Source: Ruminococcaceae bacterium YRB3002
GTDB lineage: Bacteria; Bacillota; Clostridia; Saccharofermentanales; Saccharofermentanaceae
Direction: 5' to 3'
Assembly (NCBI GenBank): GCA_900099715.1
Contig: FMTG01000003.1
Coordinates: 1 to 64,000, forward strand
DNA: 64,000 nt
Shown here: piece by piece, positions 8,243 to 17,420 of the stretch
Numbering within the stretch: the first letter of the stretch is position 1
Layout: each line of letters opens with the position of its first letter
The notes under the pieces: model-generated
Database searches by the model: none
What the model was told of the DNA's origin: nothing
Seen by the model: the letters and a program-made list of their open reading frames with translations, nothing else
Program-made: the position numbers and the translations under genes

Positions 8243-10984
8243 TTACGGATTCAAACATACACCATCAGCATCGAAGTTGTATGTCTTTCCGTCGATCTTG
8301 ACACTGGTGGATCTTGCCATCGCACCGCTGGTGCCGAACCAGTACCAGTTACCGTCGATCTTGAGCCACTTGGTTGCCATTGCACCACTGCTCTTCAGGT
8401 AATACATGCTGCCGCCGATCTCCTGGAATCCGGTGAGCATCTTACCTTCTGCGTCGAAGTAGTACCAGACCTTGCTGATCTGCTGCCAGCCTGTCTTCAT
8501 GGCACCTGAAGACGCGAAGTAGTACCAGACACCGTCAACTTTCTGCCAACCGGTCATCATTACTCCGCTCGCGTTCATGTAATACCACGTATCCTTGACC
8601 TTGGCAAAACCTGTAACCTTGCGGCCGTAGTTATCGTACAGATACCACTTGCCTGACACCTGCTTCCAGGTGTATGTAAGAACCTCAGAATCGGGATCAG
8701 GATTGGATGCAGAAACGATCTTAAACGTAGCATACTTCGTACCTGAGTAGTTCCCCTTACCCTTAACAGTAACAGTAGCCGTTCCAACATTTACATTGTT
8801 TGAATAGGACACAGTATAATCAGTATCCTTCACCAGAGTCACAGATCCGTCCTTTACAGTAACGGCAGGTTTAATCGCAGATCCTGTGTATACCTGATTG
8901 GGAATCGACGCACAAGTCAGTGTCTCGATACTCTTTGGGTTTATCATGAAGTATTTATTTGCCGTTCCGCTAAGTATCGTACTGATGCCCGTGATAACAG
9001 CCTTAGCCTGACCCGATTCAACGTTATTGAAATATTCAACCGTAAAGTCAGTCCCCTCAACAAATGTCAGATTGCCATACGTCAATGTAAAATCGGGAAT
9101 GACAGCAGAACCCGTGTAAGTACATGTATCGTTAAGGGTAAATGTAGTCAGTGTTGTATTGACCGGCTTGATTTCGAACGTAATAGTACTCGTGCCGGTG
9201 ACGTAGCTGCCCATGCCGGTAAGTGTAACCGTCGCTCTACCAACATTTACATTGTTTGAGTATGCAATCGTATAATCAGTTCCTTCCACCAATGTATAGG
9301 AACCGCAGGAAAGAGTAAGATTCGGCTGCGTTAACGGATAACCGGTATATGTTGGGTAATTGATTCCACTTCCATAGACATTCGTCATCTGTCTGGGCAC
9401 GATCTTAAAGCTCACGGTCTTCGTGCCGGTATAGTTACCCTTAAACGTAAACTTGGCAGAAGCCGTACCGGGTTCGATATTGTTGGAAAAGGTAACGTCA
9501 TAATCCGTACCATTTGTCAGATATCTGTTTCCGTTCCAGATCTTAATACGGGGAAGTATCTCGCCGCCTGTAAACTGCTGGTCATCGATCGCATCGACCG
9601 TCAGATTGGAAGCAGTCTGTCTCACTATCTTGAATGTTGACGTCAACGTACCTTCAAATCCGGTCAGACCGGTTATCGTGACTGTAGCCGTTCCGATATC
9701 AGTATCAGTACAGCTTAATTTATAGTGCGTACCTTTCCTGAGTTCGGCACCCTTGTAAGTCAGTGTAACCGCCGGTGTTACGGCATTACCAGTGTAATAG
9801 GCGTTAGGGATTGGCGAGAGCGTACAGTCGCTCAGCGGGGTCCTTACGATCTCAAAATAGATATACCTGATGCCTGTGAAATTACCAAGTCCTTTGACGC
9901 AAGCATAAGCCTGTTCAGTAACACGCGTGGTATTACCATAGCTCTGGATCTCATAATCAGCACCCTCTACAAGAGTTTGACCGTTATACTTTATCACCGG
10001 CTTGGGCGATACTCCGTTCACCTCATATGAGCATGTGTCTATGGTGGCGGTTACATCGGAACTGACAAGTGGTACCGTCGATACGCTCACATTCATGGTG
10101 CCGGAGTATGACTTGCCTTCATATGTGGCACTGTATGTAAGGGTACAGCTGCCGGCACCTACTGCCTTCATAGTGGTATTGTTCTGAATAACAAGTTTGG
10201 AAGGATCACTGGATGTCCATTTAACATTCGTAAGATCGCTGTCAGGCACAATAACACCGCCTGATCCCCACGTATAATATGTGGAGTACCGGCCTCTTAT
10301 CTGGGGCAGATCCATACTTATTCCGTAAGCGACACTATGGATATATGAATCCGTATCAAGTTTGAACGTTGCCGAATCCACGTTCAAACTGACTGTGCCT
10401 GTCCTTGTGCCTGTGATTGCCGTTGTAGCAGCTGCGCCGCTGTTGACCTCACCGAATTCCTGTACCCAGTAATGTATGCCGTTATATACAACATGTCCTA
10501 TACCGATGGCTGTATATCTGGTACTGAGCATAGCTCTTCTGTGGCCCTGACCGGCATACATAGCATCATTCTCCTGCCACTGTGCAAAAGTAGCAGAAGC
10601 GGTATACCTGCCGGCTGCGATATTCTCGCCCCAGGATCGCGTTCCGTTGTACGTGCACGTAAAACAATCCGATCCATCAGGTCTCGAATGAGCGAAATGA
10701 ACAGCGATTTCATACGCCCTCTGAAGGGCTATCTGCTCCAGGTTGTAATCGTATGTGTATGCTGAAAGCGTCCCACAATTATACTTGGTTGTATCATCCG
10801 ATTTCCAGTACCAGGCATCGCCGCTCTGCCTCCACTCATTTATCAGAGGAAGCATATCTCTGGCCTCCTGCTGATCGACAGTATATGTCATACTGAAAGA
10901 CTTGATAGTGCTGGCCGACACCGTGTTCGAGAACAGTACAACAACGAGCACAACAATAAACAGATAACGAAGTTTACGCACCAT
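8243..10984 (-). CDS. Surface protein: CAP domain, Ig-like repeats, cell-wall-binding repeats (913 aa)
   Basis: A paralogue of the 3115-8058 product with the same signal peptide, CAP domain (FAHSRPDGS, GENIAAG, QGHRRAML) and Big_2-like domain. It has only six Ig-like repeats and about seven cell-wall-binding repeats. Its sixth Ig repeat begins like repeat 6 of the longer protein (SIPNQVYTGSAI) and ends like its repeat 15 (the segment ending KIVSASNPDPDSEV), so repeats 7-14 were removed by recombination between repeats. The start at the ATG of MVRKLRY is preceded by GTGGGGGTG. It lies directly downstream of the MATE gene on the same strand and keeps its own upstream region. Confidence 0.9.
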   Translation of the reverse strand: MVRKLRYLFIVVLVVVLFSNTVSASTIKSFSMTYTVDQQEARDMLPLINEWRQSGDAWYWKSDDTTKYNCGTLSAYTYDYNLEQIALQRAYEIAVHFAHSRPDGSDCFTCTYNGTRSWGENIAAGRYTASATFAQWQENDAMYAGQGHRRAMLSTRYTAIGIGHVVYNGIHYWVQEFGEVNSGAAATTAITGTRTGTVSLNVDSATFKLDTDSYIHSVAYGISMDLPQIRGRYSTYYTWGSGGVIVPDSDLTNVKWTSSDPSKLVIQNNTTMKAVGAGSCTLTYSATYEGKSYSGTMNVSVSTVPLVSSDVTATIDTCSYEVNGVSPKPVIKYNGQTLVEGADYEIQSYGNTTRVTEQAYACVKGLGNFTGIRYIYFEIVRTPLSDCTLSPIPNAYYTGNAVTPAVTLTYKGAELRKGTHYKLSCTDTDIGTATVTITGLTGFEGTLTSTFKIVRQTASNLTVDAIDDQQFTGGEILPRIKIWNGNRYLTNGTDYDVTFSNNIEPGTASAKFTFKGNYTGTKTVSFKIVPRQMTNVYGSGINYPTYTGYPLTQPNLTLSCGSYTLVEGTDYTIAYSNNVNVGRATVTLTGMGSYVTGTSTITFEIKPVNTTLTTFTLNDTCTYTGSAVIPDFTLTYGNLTFVEGTDFTVEYFNNVESGQAKAVITGISTILSGTANKYFMINPKSIETLTCASIPNQVYTGSAIKPAVTVKDGSVTLVKDTDYTVSYSNNVNVGTATVTVKGKGNYSGTKYATFKIVSASNPDPDSEVLTYTWKQVSGKWYLYDNYGRKVTGFAKVKDTWYYMNASGVMMTGWQKVDGVWYYFASSGAMKTGWQQISKVWYYFDAEGKMLTGFQEIGGSMYYLKSSGAMATKWLKIDGNWYWFGTSGAMARSTSVKIDGKTYNFDADGVCLNP

Positions 10985-11038
10985 AGTAAACACCCCCACT
11001 TTATCAATACAAATTGCTTAATACTATTATGGTACACT

Positions 11039-12433
11039 TCAGGCAGTTTTTCTACTCAAAGAGGCACTGTTGTTACCTAGTTTTCGATATAAGGTAACAT
11101 ACATGGCGACGAAACTGGCCGTGCCTCCGACTATATTGGATATTGGCTCTGCCCAGAATACGCCCTGAACCTGCGGATCCATGAACAAAGGCAGCACCAG
11201 AGTCAATGGAACGACAAGTATCAGCTTGCGGAAGATCGAGAAGAATACGGCTCTGCCCGCCTTGCCCAGACCCATGAACGTGGACTGGCCGGAGAACTGC
11301 AGTGCCATGAATATGTACACCATGAAGTATATATGAAGATACGGCACGGCCACGTCATTCAATGCAGCGTCGTCGCTGAATATCCCGATGAAGAAACCGG
11401 GTACCAGAAGGATCACAAGCCATGCCACAAGGGTATATCCGGCCGCAAGCCAGAATGTAAACCTGATGCAATCCTTCACACGGTCGTTCTTTCCTGCACC
11501 ATAGTTGAATCCCAGCACCGGCTGCGCACCGGATGTGATGCCCGTCACCGCCAGACCCATGATGGATCTGACAGAATTAACGATGGTCATGATGCCGACA
11601 TAGATATCGCCGCCGTATATCTTGAGCTGGCGGTTACATACCATCTGTACCGCACTGTTCGTGAACTCCATCACAAAGCCAGTAAACCCGAGTGTCAGTA
11701 TCCTCCCGCAGATCTTCGGTGAGAATTCCAGTTCGTGTATCCGAAGCCGCACGGCGCTCTTCTTTCCTGTCAGGAAAGCCATTACCCACACAAACGACAC
11801 AGTCTGGGAGATGAGAGTCGCCACGGCGGCACCTCTTATCCCCATACCCAGCGCGAAAATAAACACCGGATCAAGTACAGTGTTAACCACCGCACCCGCC
11901 ATCGTAGTCACCATGGCATGTACAGGATATCCCTGTGAGGTTATATAAAAGTTCATTCCCGTGGAAAGCATCAGGAGCGGCGTTCCCCACAGATATATGT
12001 TGAGATATGCCTCAGCATAAGGATATGTTACATCGCCTCCTCCGAGCGCGTAGATTATCCCCCGCTTGAACAGCAGTGCTGCGGCAGTCAGGATCAGTGA
12101 CAGCCCCAGGAGCATGATAAACGAATTGTCCATGTACTTCTTGGCCTTCTTATCGTCACCTGCACCTCTTGACATGGAGAACAGCGGTGCGCCGCCCTGC
12201 CCCGCCAGCAGTGTGAAAGCAGAGATCATGGTGATTATCGGGAATGTAAGGCCAAGTCCTGTAAGCGCATCAGTTCCTACACCGGGAATGTGCCCTATGT
12301 AGATCCTGTCAACTATGTTGTAAAGAAGGCTCGCAAGCTGTGATGCCGTAAGCGGAACCGCCTGCGCCAGCACTATCTTCGGGATACTCCCGGTACCGAA
12401 ATCCCTCTGTTTTGCCTTAACACCCATAAGCAT
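11039..12433 (-). CDS. MATE family multidrug/sodium efflux transporter
   Basis: A 464-residue, twelve-helix protein starting with the MATE-like N-terminus (GTGSIPKIVLAQAVPLTAS, then VDRIYIG). MATE carriers export cationic drugs or metabolites using Na+ or H+ gradients. The gene is divergent from the EAL gene at 12502. No Shine-Dalgarno precedes the first ATG. On the minus strand a promoter TTGGCA, 18 bases, TATTAT ends at 12435, so the in-frame ATG at 12427 would be seven bases downstream and translated from a leaderless mRNA. Its 3' end was copied in the duplication described at 8113-8187. Confidence 0.88.
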   Translation of the reverse strand: MLMGVKAKQRDFGTGSIPKIVLAQAVPLTASQLASLLYNIVDRIYIGHIPGVGTDALTGLGLTFPIITMISAFTLLAGQGGAPLFSMSRGAGDDKKAKKYMDNSFIMLLGLSLILTAAALLFKRGIIYALGGGDVTYPYAEAYLNIYLWGTPLLMLSTGMNFYITSQGYPVHAMVTTMAGAVVNTVLDPVFIFALGMGIRGAAVATLISQTVSFVWVMAFLTGKKSAVRLRIHELEFSPKICGRILTLGFTGFVMEFTNSAVQMVCNRQLKIYGGDIYVGIMTIVNSVRSIMGLAVTGITSGAQPVLGFNYGAGKNDRVKDCIRFTFWLAAGYTLVAWLVILLVPGFFIGIFSDDAALNDVAVPYLHIYFMVYIFMALQFSGQSTFMGLGKAGRAVFFSIFRKLILVVPLTLVLPLFMDPQVQGVFWAEPISNIVGGTASFVAMYVTLYRKLGNNSASLSRKTA

Positions 12434-12446
12434 TATAATATCGTGT

Positions 12447-12475
12447 TTGTCATTTAATTGCCAATTTGGTACAAT
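12447..12475 (+). promoter_or_regulatory. Promoter of the EAL-domain gene
   Basis: TTGTCA (12447-12452), 17 bases, TACAAT (12470-12475). The start codon at 12502 has GGGAGA just upstream. Confidence 0.65.
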
Positions 12476-12501
12476 GTAAAGACCAGTCAGGGAGATAACA
12501 T

Positions 12502-14934
12502 ATGCTTTCAGAACATATTAGAGACAAGATTGATGACGCGATCGAACAGGGCTGGATCAAGGTCTACTATCAGCCTGTCATAAGATCGCTCACCGGCCGC
12601 CTTTGCGGATTCGAATCCCTGGCACGCTGGATAGATCCCGAGTACGGGTTTCTGTCACCTGCTGATTTCATAACAACTCTGGAAGATAATAAGCTTATCC
12701 ATAAGCTGGACAGCTACGTTGTGGAGAAGGTCTGCAGCGATATACATGATCTGTTTGAGCAGGGCCGTGAGCCGGTCCCCGTCTCCATCAATTTCTCGAG
12801 GCTGGATTTCCAGATGTGCGATATGCTCGATGTCGTCGAGAAAGCCGTCAGCAAATACGACGTACCGCGCGATTATCTGCATATAGAGATCACCGAGAGC
12901 ATGATGGTCTCCGACGGTGAGTTCATGCACAAAGTAATCGACAGTTTCAGAGTTCTCGGATATGCGATCTGGATGGATGATTTCGGAAGCGGTTATTCAT
13001 CATTCAACTTGCTCAAGGACTATGATTTCGATATGCTCAAGATGGATATGAACTTCCTGTCCTCCATGAATCCCAAATCCAAGGCGATCATGAGGTCGGT
13101 AATCTCCATGGCTAAGGATATCGGAATTCTCACCCTTGCGGAAGGTGTTGAGACCGAAGACGAGGTTGAATTCCTGCGGGAGTCAGGATGCGGAAGACTC
13201 CAGGGGTACTTCTACGGCAAACCGATGCCGCTGGATGACGCATTCAGGAATCTTGAAGATAAAGGGATCCAGACTGAAGAACGCAAGTGGCATCATTTTT
13301 ACGATGCAGCAGGATTCAATGCAAGGAGCACCGATTCTCCTCTGGAGATCGTTGAGTATGACGGGGAAACGTTCAGGACACTGTTCATGAACGATGCATA
13401 CAAGCTCCAGATATTTGATGACCTTCCTGACCTGGAAGAAGCTGACAGAAGGATCTACAACACCCATTCTCCGCTTCTCGTCAAATATCGCGAGATAGCT
13501 GAGGCAATGAACAGGAGTAAGAAACCGGAGGCATTCTACTACACTGCCAAAGGCAACTACATGTGTTTCCGCGGGCGTGAGATAATCGAATATGAAGGCA
13601 AACATATCTTCAAAGGCTCCATAACCAACATGTCCATAGACGATACCACAGCCAAGCGCAACGAGCTTGAGCTCAAGCTTCGCGAGCTCAACCATCTCTT
13701 TGTGGTCGTCCTGCTGTTCAAGCCTGAAGAGAAGACTGTCACTCCCCTGTTCGGCAAATTCAGATTATATAACGGTCCCGAGAAGGTGGATATGAAGACA
13801 TCCACCGATATGATGGCGAACGGCTTTATCCACCCTCATGACAGTGACAGATACCGTCAGTTTATGGACTCTTCAACATTTGCCGAGAGGATCGCTGGAT
13901 CCGAGCTCGGTCTGATCGAGGACGCTTTCAGGTTCAGACGGGAGAACGGCAATTACTATTGGGCAGTCGCCACCGTCATGACCGTTCCGGGATCGATGGG
14001 CAAAGAATTCCTTTACTGTGTCAAGATCCTGTCAGATAACTCGTCTAAGACTCTTCTGACACACGGTGTTACGAACAGCAGTCTGCTCAGACAGGACGAA
14101 TTCTCACTCCTGTGGTACAACTTCGTGTGGAACTCCTCGATCATGTTCTTCTGGAAGGACATGGACCGCAGATTCAAGGGAGTCAGCAAGGCTTTTCTCG
14201 ACTACTTCAAACTCAGTTCCGAAGACGATATCGTCGGTAAACGCGGCGAGGATATGAACTGGCACATCAACAATCCGGAATACGCCATTCAGGAAGAGGC
14301 TATCCTGAACAGCGGAATACCTGTGCGCAATTCGTCAGGTCAGTGCATCGTCAACGGCGTTGTCCATCACACCGTCAGTTCCAAGATCCCTGTTTATGAG
14401 AATGGACGGATCGTAGGTCTTATGGGTTATATCATCGATGTAGACAGCGAGACTGCGCGCATTACCGATAAGATGCGGGATAACAATCTTGACGGTCTTA
14501 CCGGCACCATGAATGCCCGCTCATTCTTTGATGCTCTTCTCGACTACTCAAGCCAGTACAGGAATCAGGGCAGAGATTTCGGTATCATACTGATAAAGAA
14601 CCTCAATCATTCCAGGATATCAACCACATACGACAGCGACTTCTCAGACAGTGTACTGCAGACCATATCAGACAGGATCGTCGGAGTGGTCGGGACTACC
14701 TGCGCGGTTGCCAGACCGAAGGATGCTTATTTCACAGTGCTCACATATGCAGATGACCGTCAGAGTCTGATCGATCTGGCAGAAACCCTCAAAACAAAGA
14801 TCGAATCTCTCGTTGCTGTAGAGGGCAAAGCCGTGACTATCAAGGTTGCTTATTCCATCCGGCTCAGGAGCGAGGAAGGAATGACCGACGAGAATCTTTA
14901 CGTCAGTGCTCTGGCTGAACTTGAAGATCTTTGA
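12502..14934 (+). CDS. Cyclic-di-GMP phosphodiesterase: EAL, PAS, degenerate GGDEF
   Basis: An 810-residue soluble protein. The EAL domain (about 1-250) keeps the key blocks: ESL in place of EAL (Glu38), SINFSR, EITES, DDFGSGYSS, KMDM, EGVET and QGYFYGKPMP. Phosphodiesterase activity is therefore likely. A PAS-like region follows, then a clearer PAS domain (about 540-655, MFFWKDMDRRFKGVS...) and a C-terminal GGDEF-like domain (about 665-800, DGLTGTMNARSF). In that domain the active-site loop reads RPKDAYFTVL, so diguanylate cyclase activity is unlikely. The EAL-first order is the reverse of most GGDEF-EAL proteins. It has its own promoter and is followed by tRNA genes. Confidence 0.88.
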   Translation: MLSEHIRDKIDDAIEQGWIKVYYQPVIRSLTGRLCGFESLARWIDPEYGFLSPADFITTLEDNKLIHKLDSYVVEKVCSDIHDLFEQGREPVPVSINFSRLDFQMCDMLDVVEKAVSKYDVPRDYLHIEITESMMVSDGEFMHKVIDSFRVLGYAIWMDDFGSGYSSFNLLKDYDFDMLKMDMNFLSSMNPKSKAIMRSVISMAKDIGILTLAEGVETEDEVEFLRESGCGRLQGYFYGKPMPLDDAFRNLEDKGIQTEERKWHHFYDAAGFNARSTDSPLEIVEYDGETFRTLFMNDAYKLQIFDDLPDLEEADRRIYNTHSPLLVKYREIAEAMNRSKKPEAFYYTAKGNYMCFRGREIIEYEGKHIFKGSITNMSIDDTTAKRNELELKLRELNHLFVVVLLFKPEEKTVTPLFGKFRLYNGPEKVDMKTSTDMMANGFIHPHDSDRYRQFMDSSTFAERIAGSELGLIEDAFRFRRENGNYYWAVATVMTVPGSMGKEFLYCVKILSDNSSKTLLTHGVTNSSLLRQDEFSLLWYNFVWNSSIMFFWKDMDRRFKGVSKAFLDYFKLSSEDDIVGKRGEDMNWHINNPEYAIQEEAILNSGIPVRNSSGQCIVNGVVHHTVSSKIPVYENGRIVGLMGYIIDVDSETARITDKMRDNNLDGLTGTMNARSFFDALLDYSSQYRNQGRDFGIILIKNLNHSRISTTYDSDFSDSVLQTISDRIVGVVGTTCAVARPKDAYFTVLTYADDRQSLIDLAETLKTKIESLVAVEGKAVTIKVAYSIRLRSEEGMTDENLYVSALAELEDL

Positions 14935-14996
14935 TTTTGCTCTTGCATATTTCTTTAAGTTGATATATCATTATTTAGCTTGTAAAGAACGCTCTT

Positions 14997-15072
14997 CGGG
15001 GTGTGGCTCAGGTGGTAGAGTGCTTGCTTCGGGAGCAAGAGGCCGCGAGTTCGAGTCTCGCCACTCCGACCA
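14997..15072 (+). tRNA. tRNA-Pro (anticodon CGG), CCA encoded
   Basis: The acceptor strands CGGGGTG/CACTCCG, the D-arm GGCTCAGGTGG, the anticodon stem-loop CTTGC-TTCGGGA-GCAAG (anticodon CGG), the T-arm with GTTCGAGTC and a terminal ACCA give a complete 76-nt cloverleaf. Confidence 0.93.
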
Positions 15073-15094
15073 AATCTTTACAGCGACAGTCTAT

Positions 15095-15171
15095 CGGGGT
15101 GTAGCTCAGGTGGCTAGAGTGCTTGCTTAGGGAGCAAGAGGTCGTGGGTTCGAGTCCCGTCACTCCGACCA
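15095..15171 (+). tRNA. tRNA-Pro (anticodon AGG), CCA encoded
   Basis: The acceptor stem and anticodon stem match the preceding tRNA, but the loop reads TTAGGGA, giving anticodon AGG. The length is 77 nt with encoded CCA. The two genes are 22 bases apart and probably cotranscribed. An A34 proline tRNA is uncommon in bacteria. Confidence 0.93.
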
Positions 15172-15175
15172 GAAG

Positions 15176-15210
15176 ATCCCGTGATCTTAAGATCACGGGA
15201 TTTTTGTTTT
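15176..15210 (+). terminator. Terminator after the tRNA-Pro pair
   Basis: The perfect palindrome ATCCCGTGATCTT/AAGATCACGGGAT (15176-15201) is followed by TTTTGTTTTTT. Confidence 0.9.
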
Positions 15211-15249
15211 TTCTGAAAAAGGGACGTGTCACTTTTCAGATTTCACCAA

Positions 15250-15280
15250 AATAAAGGGTCACCGCATACACGGTGACCCC
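15250..15280 (-). terminator. Terminator of the cmk/ispH-rpsA transcript
   Basis: On the minus strand GGGTCACCG, a loop and CGGTGACCC (15279-15256) are followed by TTTATTTT. It lies 26 bases past the ispH-rpsA stop. Confidence 0.85.
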
Positions 15281-15305
15281 ATTTGTTATCTGTTAACTCA
15301 GATTA

Positions 15306-17420
15306 TTACTCTTCCGGCTTGTCCTCAGCGGGTGCTGCCTCAACGGGAGCCTCTTCAACTGCAGGCTCAGCATCAGGTGTCTCGGAATGAGCATCAGCCT
15401 CGGAATACTCGATCTCCTCATCGGGAGTCTCGGGATCGATAGGCTGAACCTCCTTGATGGAGATAGAGATCTTTGTCTTCTGTGTCTGTCCGTCCTCTGT
15501 CTGGATCTTAGTAACCTTAGCGACTACTTCCTGACCAACAGAAAGAACATCGGAAGGCTTGTCAAGCTTACCGGAAGAGATCTGTGATACGTGGCACAGA
15601 GCATCAACACCGGGCTCGAGCTCAACGAAAGCACCGAAGTCAGTAAGTCTGACGACCTTACCCTTAACGATAGAACCAACAGGGATCCTCTCTTCGATCA
15701 TGTAGAACGGATCATCCTCTTCCTTCTTATAAACGAGAGAGATCTTCTTTGTCTCAGGATCAAAGCTCTTTACTGTAACTTCAACTTCCTGACCGATGGA
15801 CAGAACGTCAGAGGGCTTGGAGATTCTCTGCCATGACAGATCTGTGTTGTGGCAGAGTCCGTCAACGCCGCCGATATCAATGAAAGCACCAAAGTTAGGA
15901 AGGCTTCTTACGATACCCTTGTATGTCTTACCTACCTCGATATCGCTCCAGATAGCATCAGCCTTAGCCTTACGCGCATCTGCATCAAGAGCCTTGTGAG
16001 AACCGGAGATTCTCAGTCTGTGCTTATCTGTATCGAACTTGGTCACACGGATAGTCATTGTCTGACCGACATAAGACTCAAGTTCTTCGGGCTGGCCCAG
16101 GCAGATCTGGGATCTGTGGATATATACTTCGATACCGCCGATAACACCGATGATACCGTCCTTAACAACCTTTGTGATCGTTACATCGATGGGAGTCTTG
16201 TTGTTGAAAGCTTCCTCAACGATCTTCTTGTTCTTCTCAGACTCAACCATAAGGATGGACAGCAGAATGTCCTTGCCCTGGTCTGAATTCTTGATGCTCT
16301 TTACGTGAACACTGATCTCTTCGTGATTAGCGAGTGCAGCCTCAAGATCGAAGTCGGGCATCTGAGCGAATTCCTTCCTCGGAATCTTACCTTCGGATTT
16401 GTCATGAACGTCAACATAGACAAAATCAGCGTCAGCCGAAGTGATCTCTCCTTTAACTACAGTATTTCTTTTTACGGAAACAAAACTCTCCAGCGCCTCC
16501 GCAAAGGATACATCAGTCTGCTCCTGATCCTGATTTGTCTTCTTGTCATTCTCGTCCATTGTATGAACAACCTCCAAAATAATTGCTTCTGGTGTAGAAG
16601 CACCTGCAGTAATTCCCACCTTGTCTCCCGGATGGACCAAGCCCTCGGCCACGATCCGCTCTGCATCGCAGACATCACTGATCAGATACGTTCTTACACA
16701 ACGACTCTTACAGATCCCAAGAAGCTTAGTCGTATTGGAACTGGCTGCTGACCCGATAACGAGCATCACATCAGAGTCACTTGCCAACTTGGCGGCCTCT
16801 TTTTGCCTATTTTCAGTCGTACTACAAATTGTATCAAAAATACAATTATTTGCAATCTTATTTTTAATAATTGCACAAATCTTGTTGAATTCCTCTGCCG
16901 AGAACGTGGTCTGAGACACAAGAATACTGCTCTCCGGCGCGAAAGGAACTTCCTCCAGTTCCCCGACGGACCCGATAACTGCAACCTTTACATCATATCC
17001 CTCGGCATATCCGCAGATACCCAGAACCTCAGGGTGTCCCTTGCCTCCGGTTACAATTATGTTCTTGCCCTCAGAAGCAGCCTTGGCGACTATCTTATGG
17101 ATCTTGCTGACAAACGGACACGTACAGTCAACGACTGAACAGCCTTTCTCCTCCAGTATCCTCATCTCAGAGGGCGGAACACCGTGTGCCCTGACGAGCA
17201 CAACACTTCCTTCCGGGACTTCAGAAGCACTGTTGCATATAACAAAACCGCCTTCCGTAAGCTCTTTGAGGACTATCTCGTTATGGATCAGCTCGCCCAG
17301 CATAACAAGGTTATCGGAGTTTACCTTGTCATCCCTGTCAGCGAGCATCCTGTGCGCTGTCTCAACAGCGTGCTTGACACCAAAGCAAAAGCCTGATGAT
17401 TCTGCGGTCCTTACCGGCAT
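15306..17420 (-). CDS. ispH: IspH-ribosomal protein S1 fusion (HMB-PP reductase/S1 domains)
   Basis: The N-terminal part (about 1-285) is IspH, the Fe-S reductase of the last non-mevalonate isoprenoid step. Cluster cysteines are visible in GFCFGV, DCTCPFV and DTICSTTENRQ. After an acidic linker come four S1 RNA-binding domains (for example GKTYKGIVRSLPNFGAFIDI and GSIVKGKVVRLTDFGAFVEL) and an acidic, Ala/Glu/Pro-rich tail. This fusion behind cmk is characteristic of Clostridia. The start codon overlaps the cmk stop by one base (TAATG) with GAGGTG upstream, so translation is probably coupled. Confidence 0.95.
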   Translation of the reverse strand: MPVRTAESSGFCFGVKHAVETAHRMLADRDDKVNSDNLVMLGELIHNEIVLKELTEGGFVICNSASEVPEGSVVLVRAHGVPPSEMRILEEKGCSVVDCTCPFVSKIHKIVAKAASEGKNIIVTGGKGHPEVLGICGYAEGYDVKVAVIGSVGELEEVPFAPESSILVSQTTFSAEEFNKICAIIKNKIANNCIFDTICSTTENRQKEAAKLASDSDVMLVIGSAASSNTTKLLGICKSRCVRTYLISDVCDAERIVAEGLVHPGDKVGITAGASTPEAIILEVVHTMDENDKKTNQDQEQTDVSFAEALESFVSVKRNTVVKGEITSADADFVYVDVHDKSEGKIPRKEFAQMPDFDLEAALANHEEISVHVKSIKNSDQGKDILLSILMVESEKNKKIVEEAFNNKTPIDVTITKVVKDGIIGVIGGIEVYIHRSQICLGQPEELESYVGQTMTIRVTKFDTDKHRLRISGSHKALDADARKAKADAIWSDIEVGKTYKGIVRSLPNFGAFIDIGGVDGLCHNTDLSWQRISKPSDVLSIGQEVEVTVKSFDPETKKISLVYKKEEDDPFYMIEERIPVGSIVKGKVVRLTDFGAFVELEPGVDALCHVSQISSGKLDKPSDVLSVGQEVVAKVTKIQTEDGQTQKTKISISIKEVQPIDPETPDEEIEYSEADAHSETPDAEPAVEEAPVEAAPAEDKPEE

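Larger units (their letters stand above)
3060..11110. repeat. Tandem duplication of the surface-protein gene
   Basis: The segments 3060-8187 and 8188-about 11110 are diverged direct copies. Each contains terminator, cell-wall-binding repeats, Ig repeats, CAP domain, promoter region and the last part of the MATE gene. The copies differ in length because the second lacks eight Ig repeats and three cell-wall repeats. The junction is at about 8185-8188, where terminator sequence meets MATE coding sequence. Confidence 0.85.

Noticed and set aside
15008-15232. A 74-aa minus-strand frame across the tRNA genes
   Set aside because: It is the complement of two tRNA genes and a terminator; the repeated peptide pattern comes from the duplicated tRNA sequence.
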